Assembly (NCBI GenBank): GCA_003222395.1 | Contig: QHWB01000044.1 | Location: forward strand, 62,001 to 126,000 | Length of the DNA stretch: 64,000 nt | Direction of reading: 5' to 3' | Source: Acidobacteriota bacterium | GTDB taxonomy: Bacteria > Acidobacteriota > Vicinamibacteria > Vicinamibacterales > CAVVIG01 | Part shown: in pieces, positions 8,732-16,607 of the stretch | Numbering within the stretch: the stretch's first letter is position 1 | How the letters are laid out: every line of letters begins with the position of its first letter | Program-made: the position numbers and the translations under genes | Notes under the pieces: generated by a model | What the model was told of the DNA's origin: nothing | What the model saw: the letters and a program-made list of their open reading frames with translations, nothing else | Databases searched by the model: none

Positions 8732-8941
8732 TCAGGTGCCGCCGAATCCGATCGTCACGGCGCCGCCCTCGTCGACGATCACCGGAACAGAGCGGCGCCC
8801 CTTGCTGTAACCGAGCATCCGCTGCAGCTCCGCCGCATTTTTCTTGACGTCGATGTACTCGAACGCCACGCGCCGCCGCTCATGGTCCTCCCGGGCGGCC
8901 TGCGTGTACGGTCACGTGTCCTTGCCGAAGATATAGACCAT
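8732..8941 (-). CDS. Uxx-star glutaredoxin-like selenoprotein (in-frame UGA = selenocysteine)
   Basis: A 69-residue reading frame interrupted only by one TGA at codon 10 (8914-8912). Read through as selenocysteine it gives MVYIFGKDT-U-PYTQAARED, then FEYIDVKKN, a GRRSVPVIV segment and a TIGFGGT end: a complete small thioredoxin/glutaredoxin fold, with Sec at the redox-active position and the cis-Pro in SVPVIV. This is the arrangement I know from the 'Uxx-star' glutaredoxin-like (seleno)protein family. A GC-rich hairpin follows the UGA at SECIS distance. The start is set at 8941 because TACAAT lies 6 nt before it (leaderless); an in-frame ATG also exists at 8947. If correct, selA/B/C/D must exist elsewhere in the genome. 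Confidence 0.8.
8867..8906 (-). promoter_or_regulatory. Candidate bacterial SECIS hairpin after the UGA codon
   Basis: On the minus strand, CACGC (8906-8902) pairs with GCGUG (8871-8867); after a 2-nt AG bulge, GCCGCC (8899-8894) pairs with GGCGGC (8877-8872). The 16-nt apical loop (8893-8878) contains GGACC. The stem begins 5 nt after the UGA and the loop lies about 18-33 nt downstream, within the usual window for SelB-binding bacterial SECIS elements. The whole hairpin is inside the coding sequence, as expected in bacteria. Pairing is seen; SelB binding is inferred. Confidence 0.55.
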
Positions 8942-8947
8942 AGACAT

Positions 8948-8953
8948 ATTGTA
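8948..8953 (-). promoter_or_regulatory. -10 element of the selenoprotein gene
   Basis: TACAAT on the minus strand, separated by 6 nt from the ATG at 8941. Transcription would begin at or next to that ATG, so the message is probably leaderless. No Shine-Dalgarno-like sequence is present. Confidence 0.4.
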
Positions 8954-9080
8954 CCGCTCGGCTATCGCCTCGCACTCCTCGAAGCCGCGCGCTCCTCGAG
9001 ACGTTGTAGGGCGAGCCTTTCAGGCGAGCCATTCGCTCGGCTGCGAGCCACCCGCTCGGCTGAAAGCCTCGCGCTACAAA
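8950..9080. repeat. REP-like hairpin cluster
   Basis: Several intact and decayed units of the window-wide hairpin repeat, in both orientations, between the divergent selenoprotein and ThyX-like genes. The best copies are at about 9005-9030 and 9054-9078. Degenerate copies (CTCGGCTATCGCCTCG, CTCGGCTGCGAGCC) show how units decay while keeping the flanking CTCG. Confidence 0.75.
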
Positions 9081-9103
9081 GTGCGCGGTACAATAACCCG
9101 ACC

Positions 9104-10714
9104 GTGGCCTTCCCCGCGTCGATCGCAGAAACATTCACACCGGAAGAAACGCGCGCGCTCGATCCGTACTTCACGAACACCGATCGCGCGGTGTTCGTGC
9201 TTCGCAATCTTCCGGAGACGGTGAAGGGCGCGCTCTTCGCGCGCTATTCGCGTTCGAACAAATCGGTGCGTCGACTGTTCCTGGACGAGTTCCTCGGTCA
9301 GCTTCAGGCCGATACGCCGCCGCGCACGAGTACCGTCGGCACCGAGCGCGCGGACAGGTTGTATGCGCGCGTACTCAGTGAGTACGGAGACGACTCGGTC
9401 GCGCAGCTCGGCGGCGCGCACATCGCGTGCGAAGGTGTCTCGAACATTCTGACGAAGGTGCTGGAGCGGGGACGCCTGATGGCGTACCTCGAGCAGTCGA
9501 CGCGCTACGTCGCGTATACCGATCGGCCGAACGGCCAGTGGAAGTACCACGTGCCTGCGGAGCTCGAGGGCTCCAGTCTGCGCGTGACGTATGTCCGCAC
9601 GCTCGACGCGGCGTTCGAAGCCTACGCGCGCTGGATCCCCCGGATGGAACAGCATTTCCGCGAGAGATACCCGAAGGCGCCCGATGATTCCGACGCCGTG
9701 TACCGCTCGGTGATTCGCGCGAAAGCGCTGGACACCTTGCGGGGACTGTTACCCGCGGCAACGACATCGAACGTCGGTCTTTTCGGAACGGGACAGGCGT
9801 TCGAAGCGCTGCTGCTTCGGATGTTCGCGCATCCGCTCGAGGAAGTGCGCGCGTGCGCGCAGGAGATGCTGACCGAGCTCCGCCATGTCATCCCCGCGTT
9901 CCTCGCGCGGCTCGATCAACCGAACCGCGGCGGCCGTTGGATCGAGTATCTGGCCGCGACGCGGCAGGCGTTCGCCGCGGCCGCGGACGGGTACGTCACC
10001 GACGCCGAGGCCGAGCCTCGCGGCGAGGTGACGCTGACCGATTTCGATCGGGACGGCGAAACGAAGGTCGTCGCCGCTGCGCTCTACGCCGCGAGCGCGC
10101 TCCCCGACGATCAGCTGCAGCGGATCGCGCGACGGATGTCGGCTGGCGATCGCGCCGCGCTGCTGGCCGCGTACATCGGCGACAGAGCGAATCGCCGTCA
10201 CAAGCCCGGGCGCGCGTTCGAGCGCACCAGCTACCGTTTCGATATCCTGGCCGACTACGGCGCGTTTCGCGACCTGCAGCGTCATCGCCTGCTGACGATC
10301 GAGTGGCAGCCGCTCACCACTCGTCATGGATACGTTGAACCAGTCGCGATCGAAGAGGCCGGAGCGCTGTCGGATTGGCGGCGTGTGATGGACCAGTCGG
10401 CCGAGTTGTTCGAACAACTCGCCGCGGGCGGCCTCGAACCGATCGCGCCGTACGCCGTGGTGATGGCGTACCGCGTGCGCTTTTACATGGAGATGAACGC
10501 GCGCGAGGCGATGCACGTCATCGAGCTTCGGACATCACCGCAGGGTCACCCGTCCTACCGGCGCATCTGTCAGCTGATGCACAACGCGATCGCAGAAGTC
10601 GCGGGTCACCGCGCGATTGCCGCGGCGATGCGCTTCGCCGATCACTCGGAAGTCGAATTGGAACGTTTGCAAGCCGAGCGCGCGATGGAGCAGAAGCGCC
10701 AATCGCGGCATTGA
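9104..10714 (+). CDS. Tandem ThyX-like protein (FAD-dependent thymidylate synthase family)
   Basis: 536 residues from the GTG at 9104, about twice a normal ThyX. The first half contains YGDDSVAQLGGAHIACEG and RGRLMAYLEQSTRY (about 123-135), aligning with the ThyX signature RHRxxSxNxxSxRY; the second half contains RDLQRHRLLTIEW followed by TTRHGY (about 384-405). Each half keeps only part of the signature, so the protein may be a divergent flavoprotein rather than a working thymidylate synthase. The open frame extends upstream to 8690, but that part runs through repeats and the antisense of the selenoprotein gene. TACAAT 9 nt before the GTG supports this start. Confidence 0.8.
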   Translation: MAFPASIAETFTPEETRALDPYFTNTDRAVFVLRNLPETVKGALFARYSRSNKSVRRLFLDEFLGQLQADTPPRTSTVGTERADRLYARVLSEYGDDSVAQLGGAHIACEGVSNILTKVLERGRLMAYLEQSTRYVAYTDRPNGQWKYHVPAELEGSSLRVTYVRTLDAAFEAYARWIPRMEQHFRERYPKAPDDSDAVYRSVIRAKALDTLRGLLPAATTSNVGLFGTGQAFEALLLRMFAHPLEEVRACAQEMLTELRHVIPAFLARLDQPNRGGRWIEYLAATRQAFAAAADGYVTDAEAEPRGEVTLTDFDRDGETKVVAAALYAASALPDDQLQRIARRMSAGDRAALLAAYIGDRANRRHKPGRAFERTSYRFDILADYGAFRDLQRHRLLTIEWQPLTTRHGYVEPVAIEEAGALSDWRRVMDQSAELFEQLAAGGLEPIAPYAVVMAYRVRFYMEMNAREAMHVIELRTSPQGHPSYRRICQLMHNAIAEVAGHRAIAAAMRFADHSEVELERLQAERAMEQKRQSRH

Positions 10715-10757
10715 ACCGCCTTCGCGCCAGCCCTCAGCACACCAGCAACCAGCAGAA

Positions 10758-11285
10758 TCAGTCTTTCACCCAGTACCGCGAATACTCGTCGAGGAAGGTC
10801 AGCGAGTCGAGACTCGCCATCCGGTCGAAGAACAGCAGGCCGTCGAGGTGATCGGCTTCGTGCTGGATGACGCGCGCGGGAAAATCGTGGGCTTTCAGCT
10901 CGAGCCGATCGCCGCGCCGATCGTAGGCGCGGACTCTGATCTCCTTTGCGCGCGGCACGCGGCCCCGGACGTCGGGGATGCTCAGGCAGCCTTCCCAGTC
11001 CTCGACCGTTTCGTCGCCGATCACCGTGATTTCCGGGTTGATGAGCGCGAGCGGCTCGGCTTCGGCGGCGCCTTCTTCGGCCGCGTCGAGCGCCGCGACG
11101 AAGATGCGGAGGCTCTCGTGGATTTGCGGCGCCGCGAGGCCGACGCCGTGGTACTCGACCATCGTCTCGATCATGTCGTCGATCAGCTTCTGCACGATCG
11201 CGCCCTTCATCTCGGCCTTCTCGAGCGCCCGCGCCTTTCGGCGGAGCACCGGATGCCCCATGCGCGCGACCTTCAGAATCGACAT
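10758..11285 (-). CDS. def: Peptide deformylase
   Basis: 175 residues. All three deformylase motifs are present: GVGLAAPQ (about 48-55), EGCLS with the metal-binding Cys, and QHEADHLDG with the HExxH-type metal site written HEADH. The enzyme removes the formyl group from new N-termini in the cytoplasm. It is encoded singly, without fmt beside it, and is divergent from the Nudix gene with only 14 bp between start codons; a perfect TATAAT lies 9 nt before its ATG. Confidence 0.97.
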   Translation of the reverse strand: MSILKVARMGHPVLRRKARALEKAEMKGAIVQKLIDDMIETMVEYHGVGLAAPQIHESLRIFVAALDAAEEGAAEAEPLALINPEITVIGDETVEDWEGCLSIPDVRGRVPRAKEIRVRAYDRRGDRLELKAHDFPARVIQHEADHLDGLLFFDRMASLDSLTFLDEYSRYWVKD

Positions 11286-11300
11286 AATCTTCGAATTATA
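11283..11300. promoter_or_regulatory. Overlapping divergent -10 elements for def and the Nudix gene
   Basis: In the 14-bp gap, the minus strand reads TATAAT (11300-11295) 9 nt before the def ATG, and the plus strand reads CATAAT (11283-11288) 11 nt before the Nudix ATG. Each -10 overlaps the other gene's start codon. Leaders of only a few nucleotides, or none, are expected for both messages. Confidence 0.45.
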
Positions 11301-11848
11301 TGGTTTCGCATCTGCACCCGCATGACGAGTCGCACGCGTACCGCTTCTGCCCGCGCTGCGGCGGCGCGCTCGAACGCCGCGTGCTGAAGACGACCGAGCC
11401 CGAGCGTCCGGTGTGCGCCGACTGCGGCTTCGTGTTCTACATCGATCCGAAAATCGCGGTGGGCACCGTCATCCGCAACGCCGACGATCGTCTCGTGCTC
11501 GTGCGCCGCGCAATCGAGCCGGGCTACGGCAAATGGGTGTTCCCCGGCGGATACGTCGATCGCGGCGAAGCGCTGACGGCCGCTGCCGTTCGCGAAGCGC
11601 GAGAAGAGTGCGGGCTCGACGTCCGGCTCGACGGCCTCGTCAACGTCTACTCGTATCCGGGACGCGCGCCGATCATCGTCGTCTACGCGGCGACCGCCAT
11701 CGGCGGCGAGCTCTGCAGCGACGAGGAATGTCTCGAAACGGCTGTGTTCGACAACACAAGCATTCCATGGGAAGATCTTGCGTTCCGCAGCACACGTGAC
11801 GGTCTCCGCGACTATCTGGAAGGCGTGCGCCATCCAATACGTCTCTGA
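11300..11848 (+). CDS. Nudix hydrolase with N-terminal zinc ribbon
   Basis: 182 residues. An N-terminal zinc ribbon (CPRCGG about 17-22 and CADCG about 40-44) precedes a Nudix domain with the complete box GGYVDRGEALTAAAVREARE followed by ECGLD (G-x5-E-x7-RE-U-x-EE-x-G-U). A zinc ribbon plus Nudix box is found in NudC-like NAD(H) pyrophosphatases and in many uncharacterised 'NUDIX hydrolase' proteins. The C-terminal NudC SQPWPFPxS motif is not seen, so the substrate is left open. Confidence 0.9.
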   Translation: MVSHLHPHDESHAYRFCPRCGGALERRVLKTTEPERPVCADCGFVFYIDPKIAVGTVIRNADDRLVLVRRAIEPGYGKWVFPGGYVDRGEALTAAAVREAREECGLDVRLDGLVNVYSYPGRAPIIVVYAATAIGGELCSDEECLETAVFDNTSIPWEDLAFRSTRDGLRDYLEGVRHPIRL

Positions 11849-11976
11849 CATGGTTCTGCTCGGTATTGCGCGGCCTCCCGGCTGCCGATAAGTCAGTCCG
11901 AGTCAGAGTTGGCCGACGTTCTGCAGCGGTTCAGTTCGGCTCCCTCGCACACACGATAAATACGGCAACCCGTGAG

Positions 11977-12020
11977 ATCGAGCGCGTCAGATTCGTGCGC
12001 CTCGATACAGGTTTGTAACC
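11977..12020 (+). promoter_or_regulatory. Structured leader before the lipoprotein gene
   Basis: ATCGAG (11977-11982) pairs with CTCGAT (12001-12006), with an inner GCG/CGC extension, and a second small hairpin GGTT-TGT-AACC (12010-12020) touches the ATG at 12021. No Shine-Dalgarno sequence is visible between them. The rest of the 11849-12020 gap shows a possible -10 (GATAAA near 11955) and nothing else recognised. Confidence 0.35.
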
Positions 12021-13094
12021 ATGAAAAGGTCCCTTTCGCTCAGCGTGGCTCTCGTCGCAACTCTGGCGTTCGCGGCGTGCGGGTTCGAGCACGCGACGAG
12101 CGTGCTGGCGCCGACTTCGTCCCCGAGCGGCGGCGGCTCGTCGCCGACTCCGAATCCAACATCACCCAACTCGGGAGCGTCATCGATCGTCGGCGTGTGG
12201 ACGTCGCGCGACATCGTCTCGTCGCTGCCGAGTCCCAATTCATGCGGCAACTTTCAGTACCAAATCGCATCGCAGACGGCGAGCTCCATCACCGGAACGT
12301 TCACCGCGACGTGCGGCAACGGCATGGTCCTCTCGGCGATGGCCAGCGGTCAGGTGAACGGCAACAACGTCACGATCACGCTCGACGGCAGCGGCAGCAT
12401 GCAGGGCCTTCCGCTGTGCACGTTCAAGATCACGGGCAACGGCACGATCGAGGACAACGGCAACACGCTGAACCTGCCGTACTCGGGCACGACGTGCCTC
12501 GGTCCGGTGCACGGAACGGAAGTGCTCCGCCGGCCGCAGCCGCAAGCGCCGCCGGCGCCCGACCCGACGCCGCCGCCGCCTCCGCCGCCGCCGGCCCCGT
12601 CAGGTCCGTCTGACGGTCTCGATCTGCACTCGGCGGTGATCACGGGCGGCTCGGCAGCCGACGTCGCGAACTGGCCGATCGCGGCGCAGATCACGGGATT
12701 GGATTTCACGGGCAACGGTCTCCGCATCGACTTCACGAAGAAGGACGGCGGCAACCGCTGGCCCGACGTCGTGCCGCCCGGTTGGGACGGCCCGCTGCAG
12801 TACACGGTGTGGATGGTCGTCAACATCGGCGGCCGTTGGTATACGTCCGGCGGCGTCGAGTACTGGTACGGCCTGCAGTACAGCGGCGGTCCGGTGTCGC
12901 AGTTCGCGTACAACTGGTACTACAACCCGCAGGTGTGGGGACCGCTCGCGAACCACCAGCCGGCCAACGGCGAGCAGGTCGGCTTCTTCGTCACCGCAGG
13001 AGACGAACGCGTGAAGGACGTTACGCGCGTCCGTGAGCGCTCGCAGGTGGTCGTCCTCCCGTTCCCGAGCGGAGGCGGATACTTCTCGTTCTAA
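12021..13094 (+). CDS. Hypothetical lipoprotein with Pro-rich linker
   Basis: 357 residues. A lipoprotein signal (MKRSLSLSVALVATLAFAAC) has a lipobox FAAC at about 17-20. A Ser/Pro/Gly linker follows, then a Cys-containing domain (about 55-170; IVGVWTSRDIVSSLP, TSSITGTF-like strands, four Cys) resembling small extracellular beta domains. Next comes a run of prolines (about 175-195) and an aromatic C-terminal domain rich in Trp and Tyr (YTVWMVVNIGGRWY, NWYYNPQVWGPL). I recognise no named family for either domain. Likely exported and membrane-anchored. Confidence 0.75.
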   Translation: MKRSLSLSVALVATLAFAACGFEHATSVLAPTSSPSGGGSSPTPNPTSPNSGASSIVGVWTSRDIVSSLPSPNSCGNFQYQIASQTASSITGTFTATCGNGMVLSAMASGQVNGNNVTITLDGSGSMQGLPLCTFKITGNGTIEDNGNTLNLPYSGTTCLGPVHGTEVLRRPQPQAPPAPDPTPPPPPPPPAPSGPSDGLDLHSAVITGGSAADVANWPIAAQITGLDFTGNGLRIDFTKKDGGNRWPDVVPPGWDGPLQYTVWMVVNIGGRWYTSGGVEYWYGLQYSGGPVSQFAYNWYYNPQVWGPLANHQPANGEQVGFFVTAGDERVKDVTRVRERSQVVVLPFPSGGGYFSF

Positions 13095-13154
13095 GCCTCT
13101 GCCCTTTTCTTTTTGCGCTTTGTTCAACTCCCCGGCGCCTTCTATAGTGACCGG

Positions 13155-13262
13155 ATGAAACGCCGAGCCTTCATAGCGCGGTCGAAAGCGGCCAAGGCGT
13201 GGGCGAATGCAGATCCAAATCTGCCGCAGATGCAGCGGCTCACGACGAGCGCTCAGCGGTAG
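13155..13262 (+). CDS. Possible 35-residue small protein
   Basis: ATG at 13155 opens a short frame (MKRRAFIARSKAAKAW..., ending TTSAQR) whose TAG stop is the first triplet of a hairpin repeat. CTATAG at 13142 lies just upstream. The basic N-terminus and lack of homology that I can name leave it doubtful; it may be spurious. Confidence 0.25.
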   Translation: MKRRAFIARSKAAKAWANADPNLPQMQRLTTSAQR

Positions 13263-13311
13263 CGCGAGGCTTTCAGCCGAGCGTCGGTCGTTCGCCTAAA
13301 AGGCTCGCGCT
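13259..13311. repeat. Two REP-like hairpin units
   Basis: One unit of the GGCT/AGCC type (TAGCGCGAGGCTTTCAGCCG, 13260-13279) and one with CCTAAAAGG in the loop (13292-13310), in opposite orientation, at the 3' ends of a small ORF and of the SCO-like pseudogene. Confidence 0.75.
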
Positions 13312-13714
13312 CCCAGAATCGTGTCGATGAGATCGCCGAGCTGTTTCGGCGTGAACTCCTTGCCTTCCACCGTCGCCGCAAGACGGCCGTCACGATCGAT
13401 GACGGCCGTCTGCAGCGAATGCGTGATCAATCCCTCCTCCGCGAAGTACTGAATCCCGAACGCGTCGCAGACGATCGCGCGCGCTTCACCGCGAGGCGGA
13501 AGCGGACAGGTCGCCCGGCGTCAGCGCGACGCGCCGCGCGCCGCCTTCGAGGCCGAACCGTCACCATCGCGTCCATGAAACCGGGAAAGGCATTGTGCGA
13601 GATGGTGACCGTCGACGAGGGCCGGTCGACTTTCAGCACCAGGCCGGGTAGTCGTGTAGTGCCGCGCGCACCCAGCCGTCGCCGCCGCGAACGCGATCGC
13701 GGCGGCTATTTCGA
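13296..13714 (-). pseudogene. Decayed SCO-family copper chaperone with CusF-like domain
   Basis: Pieces of one protein appear in order but in different frames. First a lipoprotein-type signal (AAAIAFAAATAGC), then after a frameshift PGLVLKVDRPSSTVTISHN and AFPGFMDAM, the CusF-like copper-binding segment that precedes the SCO domain in many homologues. After more shifts (TPGDL, VRFRLAVK) it jumps to the SCO C-terminus: FGIQYFAEEGLITHSLQTAV, then IDRDGRLAATVEG and KQLGDLIDTIL. The thioredoxin-like core with the CxxxC copper site (several hundred bp) is missing. The final stop is supplied by a hairpin repeat. This is a remnant, not a working gene. Confidence 0.8.
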
Positions 13715-13803
13715 CAATCTGCAATCTGCAATCTGCAATCTGCAATCAATCAGCAATCAGCAATCAGCAATCAGCAATCAGCAATCAGCAATCAGCAATC
13801 AAT
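13715..13803. repeat. Heptamer array (AATCTGC then AATCAGC)
   Basis: About four copies of AATCTGC are followed by about seven of AATCAGC, a strict 7-bp period, between the SCO remnant and the aldolase stop. The change of one base between the two blocks suggests local amplification after a point mutation. Confidence 0.9.
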
Positions 13804-13812
13804 AATTTCGGA

Positions 13813-15210
13813 CTAATCCGCAAGCCCTTCGGCCTTCTTTTCGGCTGCGGTGATCTTGCCGCCCGCGGCGACGATCTCGGCATCTCTGTCGGGTGGCAGC
13901 TGGGGCGCCTTCACGAATTTCGCCACCACCCCCGCCGTATCGTTGACGCGAAGCTGCTTCATGAGGAACGCGAACCGTTCCTCGAGCGTCTGGCCGACGG
14001 CGCGCCGCACGTCGTCCGGCAGGCTCCACAGCCGCTTCTTGAACGGGCCGAGCGCCTTCTTCCGCGCTTTGTAGACGAACTGCTCTTCCGTGTCCTTCGG
14101 CTTGCGCTCTTCAGCGGCGTGCTCGGCGAGCCACGCGTACATCTCGGATTTCAGGTCGGCCGGGAGCCTGGGATGGTCGTACACCATATTCTGAAAATCG
14201 GTCGCCAGATGAATCTCGCAGGCGCCAACGCGGGGGAACGCGTCGAACGCATCGGGCGGCAGCGTCGACGCGCCGTGCTGCACGGCGCCGGCGAGGTGGT
14301 AGTCCTGCCGCGCGACGCGCGACAGCTCCTCGAGCGTCTTGAGATCGATCTTCACGTCGGTGCGCACGGTGCCGTCCGGGTTGATGAAGCCGCCGTGCGC
14401 CGTGCCGGTCTGCACGCTGATCTTGCTGATGCCGGTCGCGTTCGCGCGCCGTTTTTTCAGCTCGGCGTTGTAGCCTTTCATGAACGCGTGCAGCTCGTGC
14501 ACGTCCGAGTTCTTGCCGCCGACCTCCCCGATCTCTCCACCAACCGACGTTGTCACGCCGTGCGGCTCGTGATCGCGGATGAACGCCGTGAATTCGGCGG
14601 CGAGCGACGTGTTCGTCTGCTGCTGCTCGTCGAGCGTCGCCTTCGAGAGGTCGACGAGCGTCGACGTGTCGATGTCGATGTTGTAGAAGCCGGCGGCGAG
14701 CTCCTCGTTGATCAGCGTGCGCACGGCGTCGACTTCCTTGTCACGGTCCGGGCTGTTGTACTTCTTGGCGTTCGTCTGCACGTGATCGCCCTGGATGAAC
14801 ACCGGTCCGGTAAAGCCTTCGCGCAGCGCGGCGCCGAGAACGACCGCCGCGTACTCGTGCGGCCGCTGTTCCGTGTAGCCGATCTCGGATCGCGCGATCT
14901 CGAAGATGAGCGCACCCGCATTCAGCTTCTTCGCCGCGCGGACGACGGCGCGCGCGGTGTCGTACGCCATCGCCCTCACGTTCATCGCCGGCACGGTGAA
15001 CCCGCCGGCTTCGCCGCGTCCCATGGCCATGTAGAGATCGTGAATCGATGCGGGACGAATGCCCGCGGCCGCGGCGGCGGTCCTGATGTTGAATCGCGCC
15101 GTTCCGCGAAGCTCCGCGGTCTCGCCGAACACGGCCGTCCACACGAGTCGATCGACGGTCTCGCCGTTGATCGTCCCTACGTGCTTCATTTCTTCAAGTG
15201 ACTGGAACAT
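13813..15210 (-). CDS. Class II fructose-bisphosphate aldolase family protein, long form
   Basis: 465 residues, longer than the usual 280-360. Zinc and catalytic positions of class II aldolases can be followed: IQGDHVQTN (Asp and His), GGEIGEVGGK, GTAHGGF and VQHGAST, each carrying the expected acid or His. The C-terminal 120 residues (PADLKSEMYAWLAEHAAEER onward) form a charged helical extension seen in the long aldolase-like group. It probably cleaves or forms ketose bisphosphates, but the exact substrate of the long form is unsure. GAGGTG lies 7 nt before the ATG, a proper ribosome site. Confidence 0.85.
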   Translation of the reverse strand: MFQSLEEMKHVGTINGETVDRLVWTAVFGETAELRGTARFNIRTAAAAAGIRPASIHDLYMAMGRGEAGGFTVPAMNVRAMAYDTARAVVRAAKKLNAGALIFEIARSEIGYTEQRPHEYAAVVLGAALREGFTGPVFIQGDHVQTNAKKYNSPDRDKEVDAVRTLINEELAAGFYNIDIDTSTLVDLSKATLDEQQQTNTSLAAEFTAFIRDHEPHGVTTSVGGEIGEVGGKNSDVHELHAFMKGYNAELKKRRANATGISKISVQTGTAHGGFINPDGTVRTDVKIDLKTLEELSRVARQDYHLAGAVQHGASTLPPDAFDAFPRVGACEIHLATDFQNMVYDHPRLPADLKSEMYAWLAEHAAEERKPKDTEEQFVYKARKKALGPFKKRLWSLPDDVRRAVGQTLEERFAFLMKQLRVNDTAGVVAKFVKAPQLPPDRDAEIVAAGGKITAAEKKAEGLAD

Positions 15211-15337
15211 TGCTTACACCTCGCGGGGGTCTTTTACCATCGCTCGCGGGGCCCCACCCCGCTTGGCTCAAGGCTGCCCCCGCTCGCCCGCACTCTCGCG
15301 CCGTAGCGCTCGGATGTATCCAACACGGAACGTCGCC

Positions 15338-16528
15338 TCACGGTCCGTGGCCAGCCGGCAATTCTAGCACTGGGAATTTGAACTGCTCCACAACGGTCGA
15401 GGCGATCGCTGAGGTGACCATCTCCTCGATCGGCAGCGCTTCCTCGGCGGCCGACGCGTCGGTGACGCGCGCGCGCGTGGCGGGATGGCGCGGCGTGAAC
15501 AGCGTGCAACAGTCCTGATCCGGAACGATCGAGATCGGGAAGGTGCCGATGCGCTGCGCTTCCGCGGCAATCTCGTCCTTGTCCATGCCGACGAGCGGAC
15601 GCAGCACCTCGAGCTCGGTCGCGGTGGCAATCGTCGTCATGTTCTCGAGCGTCTGCGACGCGACCTGGCCGATGACCTCGCCGGTGACGAGCGCCTTCGC
15701 GTGCCATTTGCGCGCGAGCCGCTCCGCGATGCGCAGCATCAGGCGTCGATAGATCACAACGCGCAGGTCCGGCGGCACCGCGAGCACGATCTTCTGCTGC
15801 AGATCGCCGAACGGCACGAGCGCGAGACGCGAGCGCTGCTGATAACGCGTCAGGACCGACGCGATCTCGCGCACCTTCTCCTGAGACGCGAGCGACAGAA
15901 TCGGATAGCTGTGGAAGTGGATGAACAGGACGAAGCATCCGCGCCGCATCAACCGGTACGCGGCGACCGGCGAATCGATCCCGCCCGACAGCAGACACGC
16001 CACGCGGCCGCCCGTCCCGGTCGGCAGGCCGCCGGCGCCCGGTTCCTTTCCGAAGAAATAAAACGCGCGCTCCGGCAGCATCTCGATGTGAATCGTGAGC
16101 GCCGGCCGATCGAGATCGACGTGCCACCCCTTCGCGTCCTTGATTCGCCCGCCCACCTCCCGCTCGACCTGCGGCGACGTGAACGGCAGCCGCTTGTCGG
16201 CGCGCGTGGCGGCCACGCGAAACGACGGCGTCTGCCGATCGCCGAGATCGTCGAGGATGGCCGCCGCGAGCGCGTCGAAATCGTGCGGTCCCTGGCCGGC
16301 ACAGGAGAAGTTCGCGATGCCGAACACGCGCGTCAGCCGCTCGCGCACGTCGATCCACGGAGTGTCCCGCCCGAGCTCGATCTCGATGCGGCCCATGAGC
16401 GAGCGAACCGCCGGCACGTGAAGGCCGGCGAGCGCGCTCTTCAGGTTCCTGACGAGCAGCTGAATGAACCACGGACGATTGCGTCCCTTCAGCGCGAGCT
16501 CTTTGTAGTGAACGACGATCGTGTTCAT
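15338..16528 (-). CDS. thiI: tRNA 4-thiouridine synthase ThiI
   Basis: 396 residues: ferredoxin-like and THUMP domains (about 1-165), then a PP-loop ATPase (LLSGGIDSPVA, about 181-191) and the conserved DQDCCTLFTPRHP near 335. There is no C-terminal rhodanese domain, so it is the Bacillus-type short form. It transfers sulphur to U8 of tRNA. It starts directly after an 8-bp-period array. The 127 bp between its stop and the aldolase start hold a GC-rich stretch but no gene. Confidence 0.95.
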   Translation of the reverse strand: MNTIVVHYKELALKGRNRPWFIQLLVRNLKSALAGLHVPAVRSLMGRIEIELGRDTPWIDVRERLTRVFGIANFSCAGQGPHDFDALAAAILDDLGDRQTPSFRVAATRADKRLPFTSPQVEREVGGRIKDAKGWHVDLDRPALTIHIEMLPERAFYFFGKEPGAGGLPTGTGGRVACLLSGGIDSPVAAYRLMRRGCFVLFIHFHSYPILSLASQEKVREIASVLTRYQQRSRLALVPFGDLQQKIVLAVPPDLRVVIYRRLMLRIAERLARKWHAKALVTGEVIGQVASQTLENMTTIATATELEVLRPLVGMDKDEIAAEAQRIGTFPISIVPDQDCCTLFTPRHPATRARVTDASAAEEALPIEEMVTSAIASTVVEQFKFPVLELPAGHGP

Positions 16529-16532
16529 GAAT

Positions 16533-16607
16533 CGGGTAATCGGGTAATCGGGTAATCGGGTAATCGAGCAATCAATTACCCGATTACCCGATTATCCAAT
16601 TATCCAA
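16533..16607. repeat. Inverted array of 8-bp units (AATCGGGT / ATTACCCG)
   Basis: Four to five copies of AATCGGGT are followed by an opposed set (ATTACCCG twice, ATTATCCA twice). The two halves are reverse complements, so the region can fold into one long hairpin. It separates hpnE (whose TAA stop lies inside it at 16600) from thiI and may act as a terminator. Confidence 0.85.

Noticed and set aside
8690-9103. N-terminal extension of the ThyX-like frame
   Set aside because: The extra 138 codons run through the antisense of the selenoprotein gene and a hairpin-repeat cluster; ThyX similarity starts after 9104, which has its own -10 element.
11950-12020. c-di-GMP (GEMM) riboswitch before the lipoprotein gene
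   Set aside because: A GGCAACCC string and hairpins are present, but the conserved GEMM core and tetraloop-receptor pattern could not be matched.
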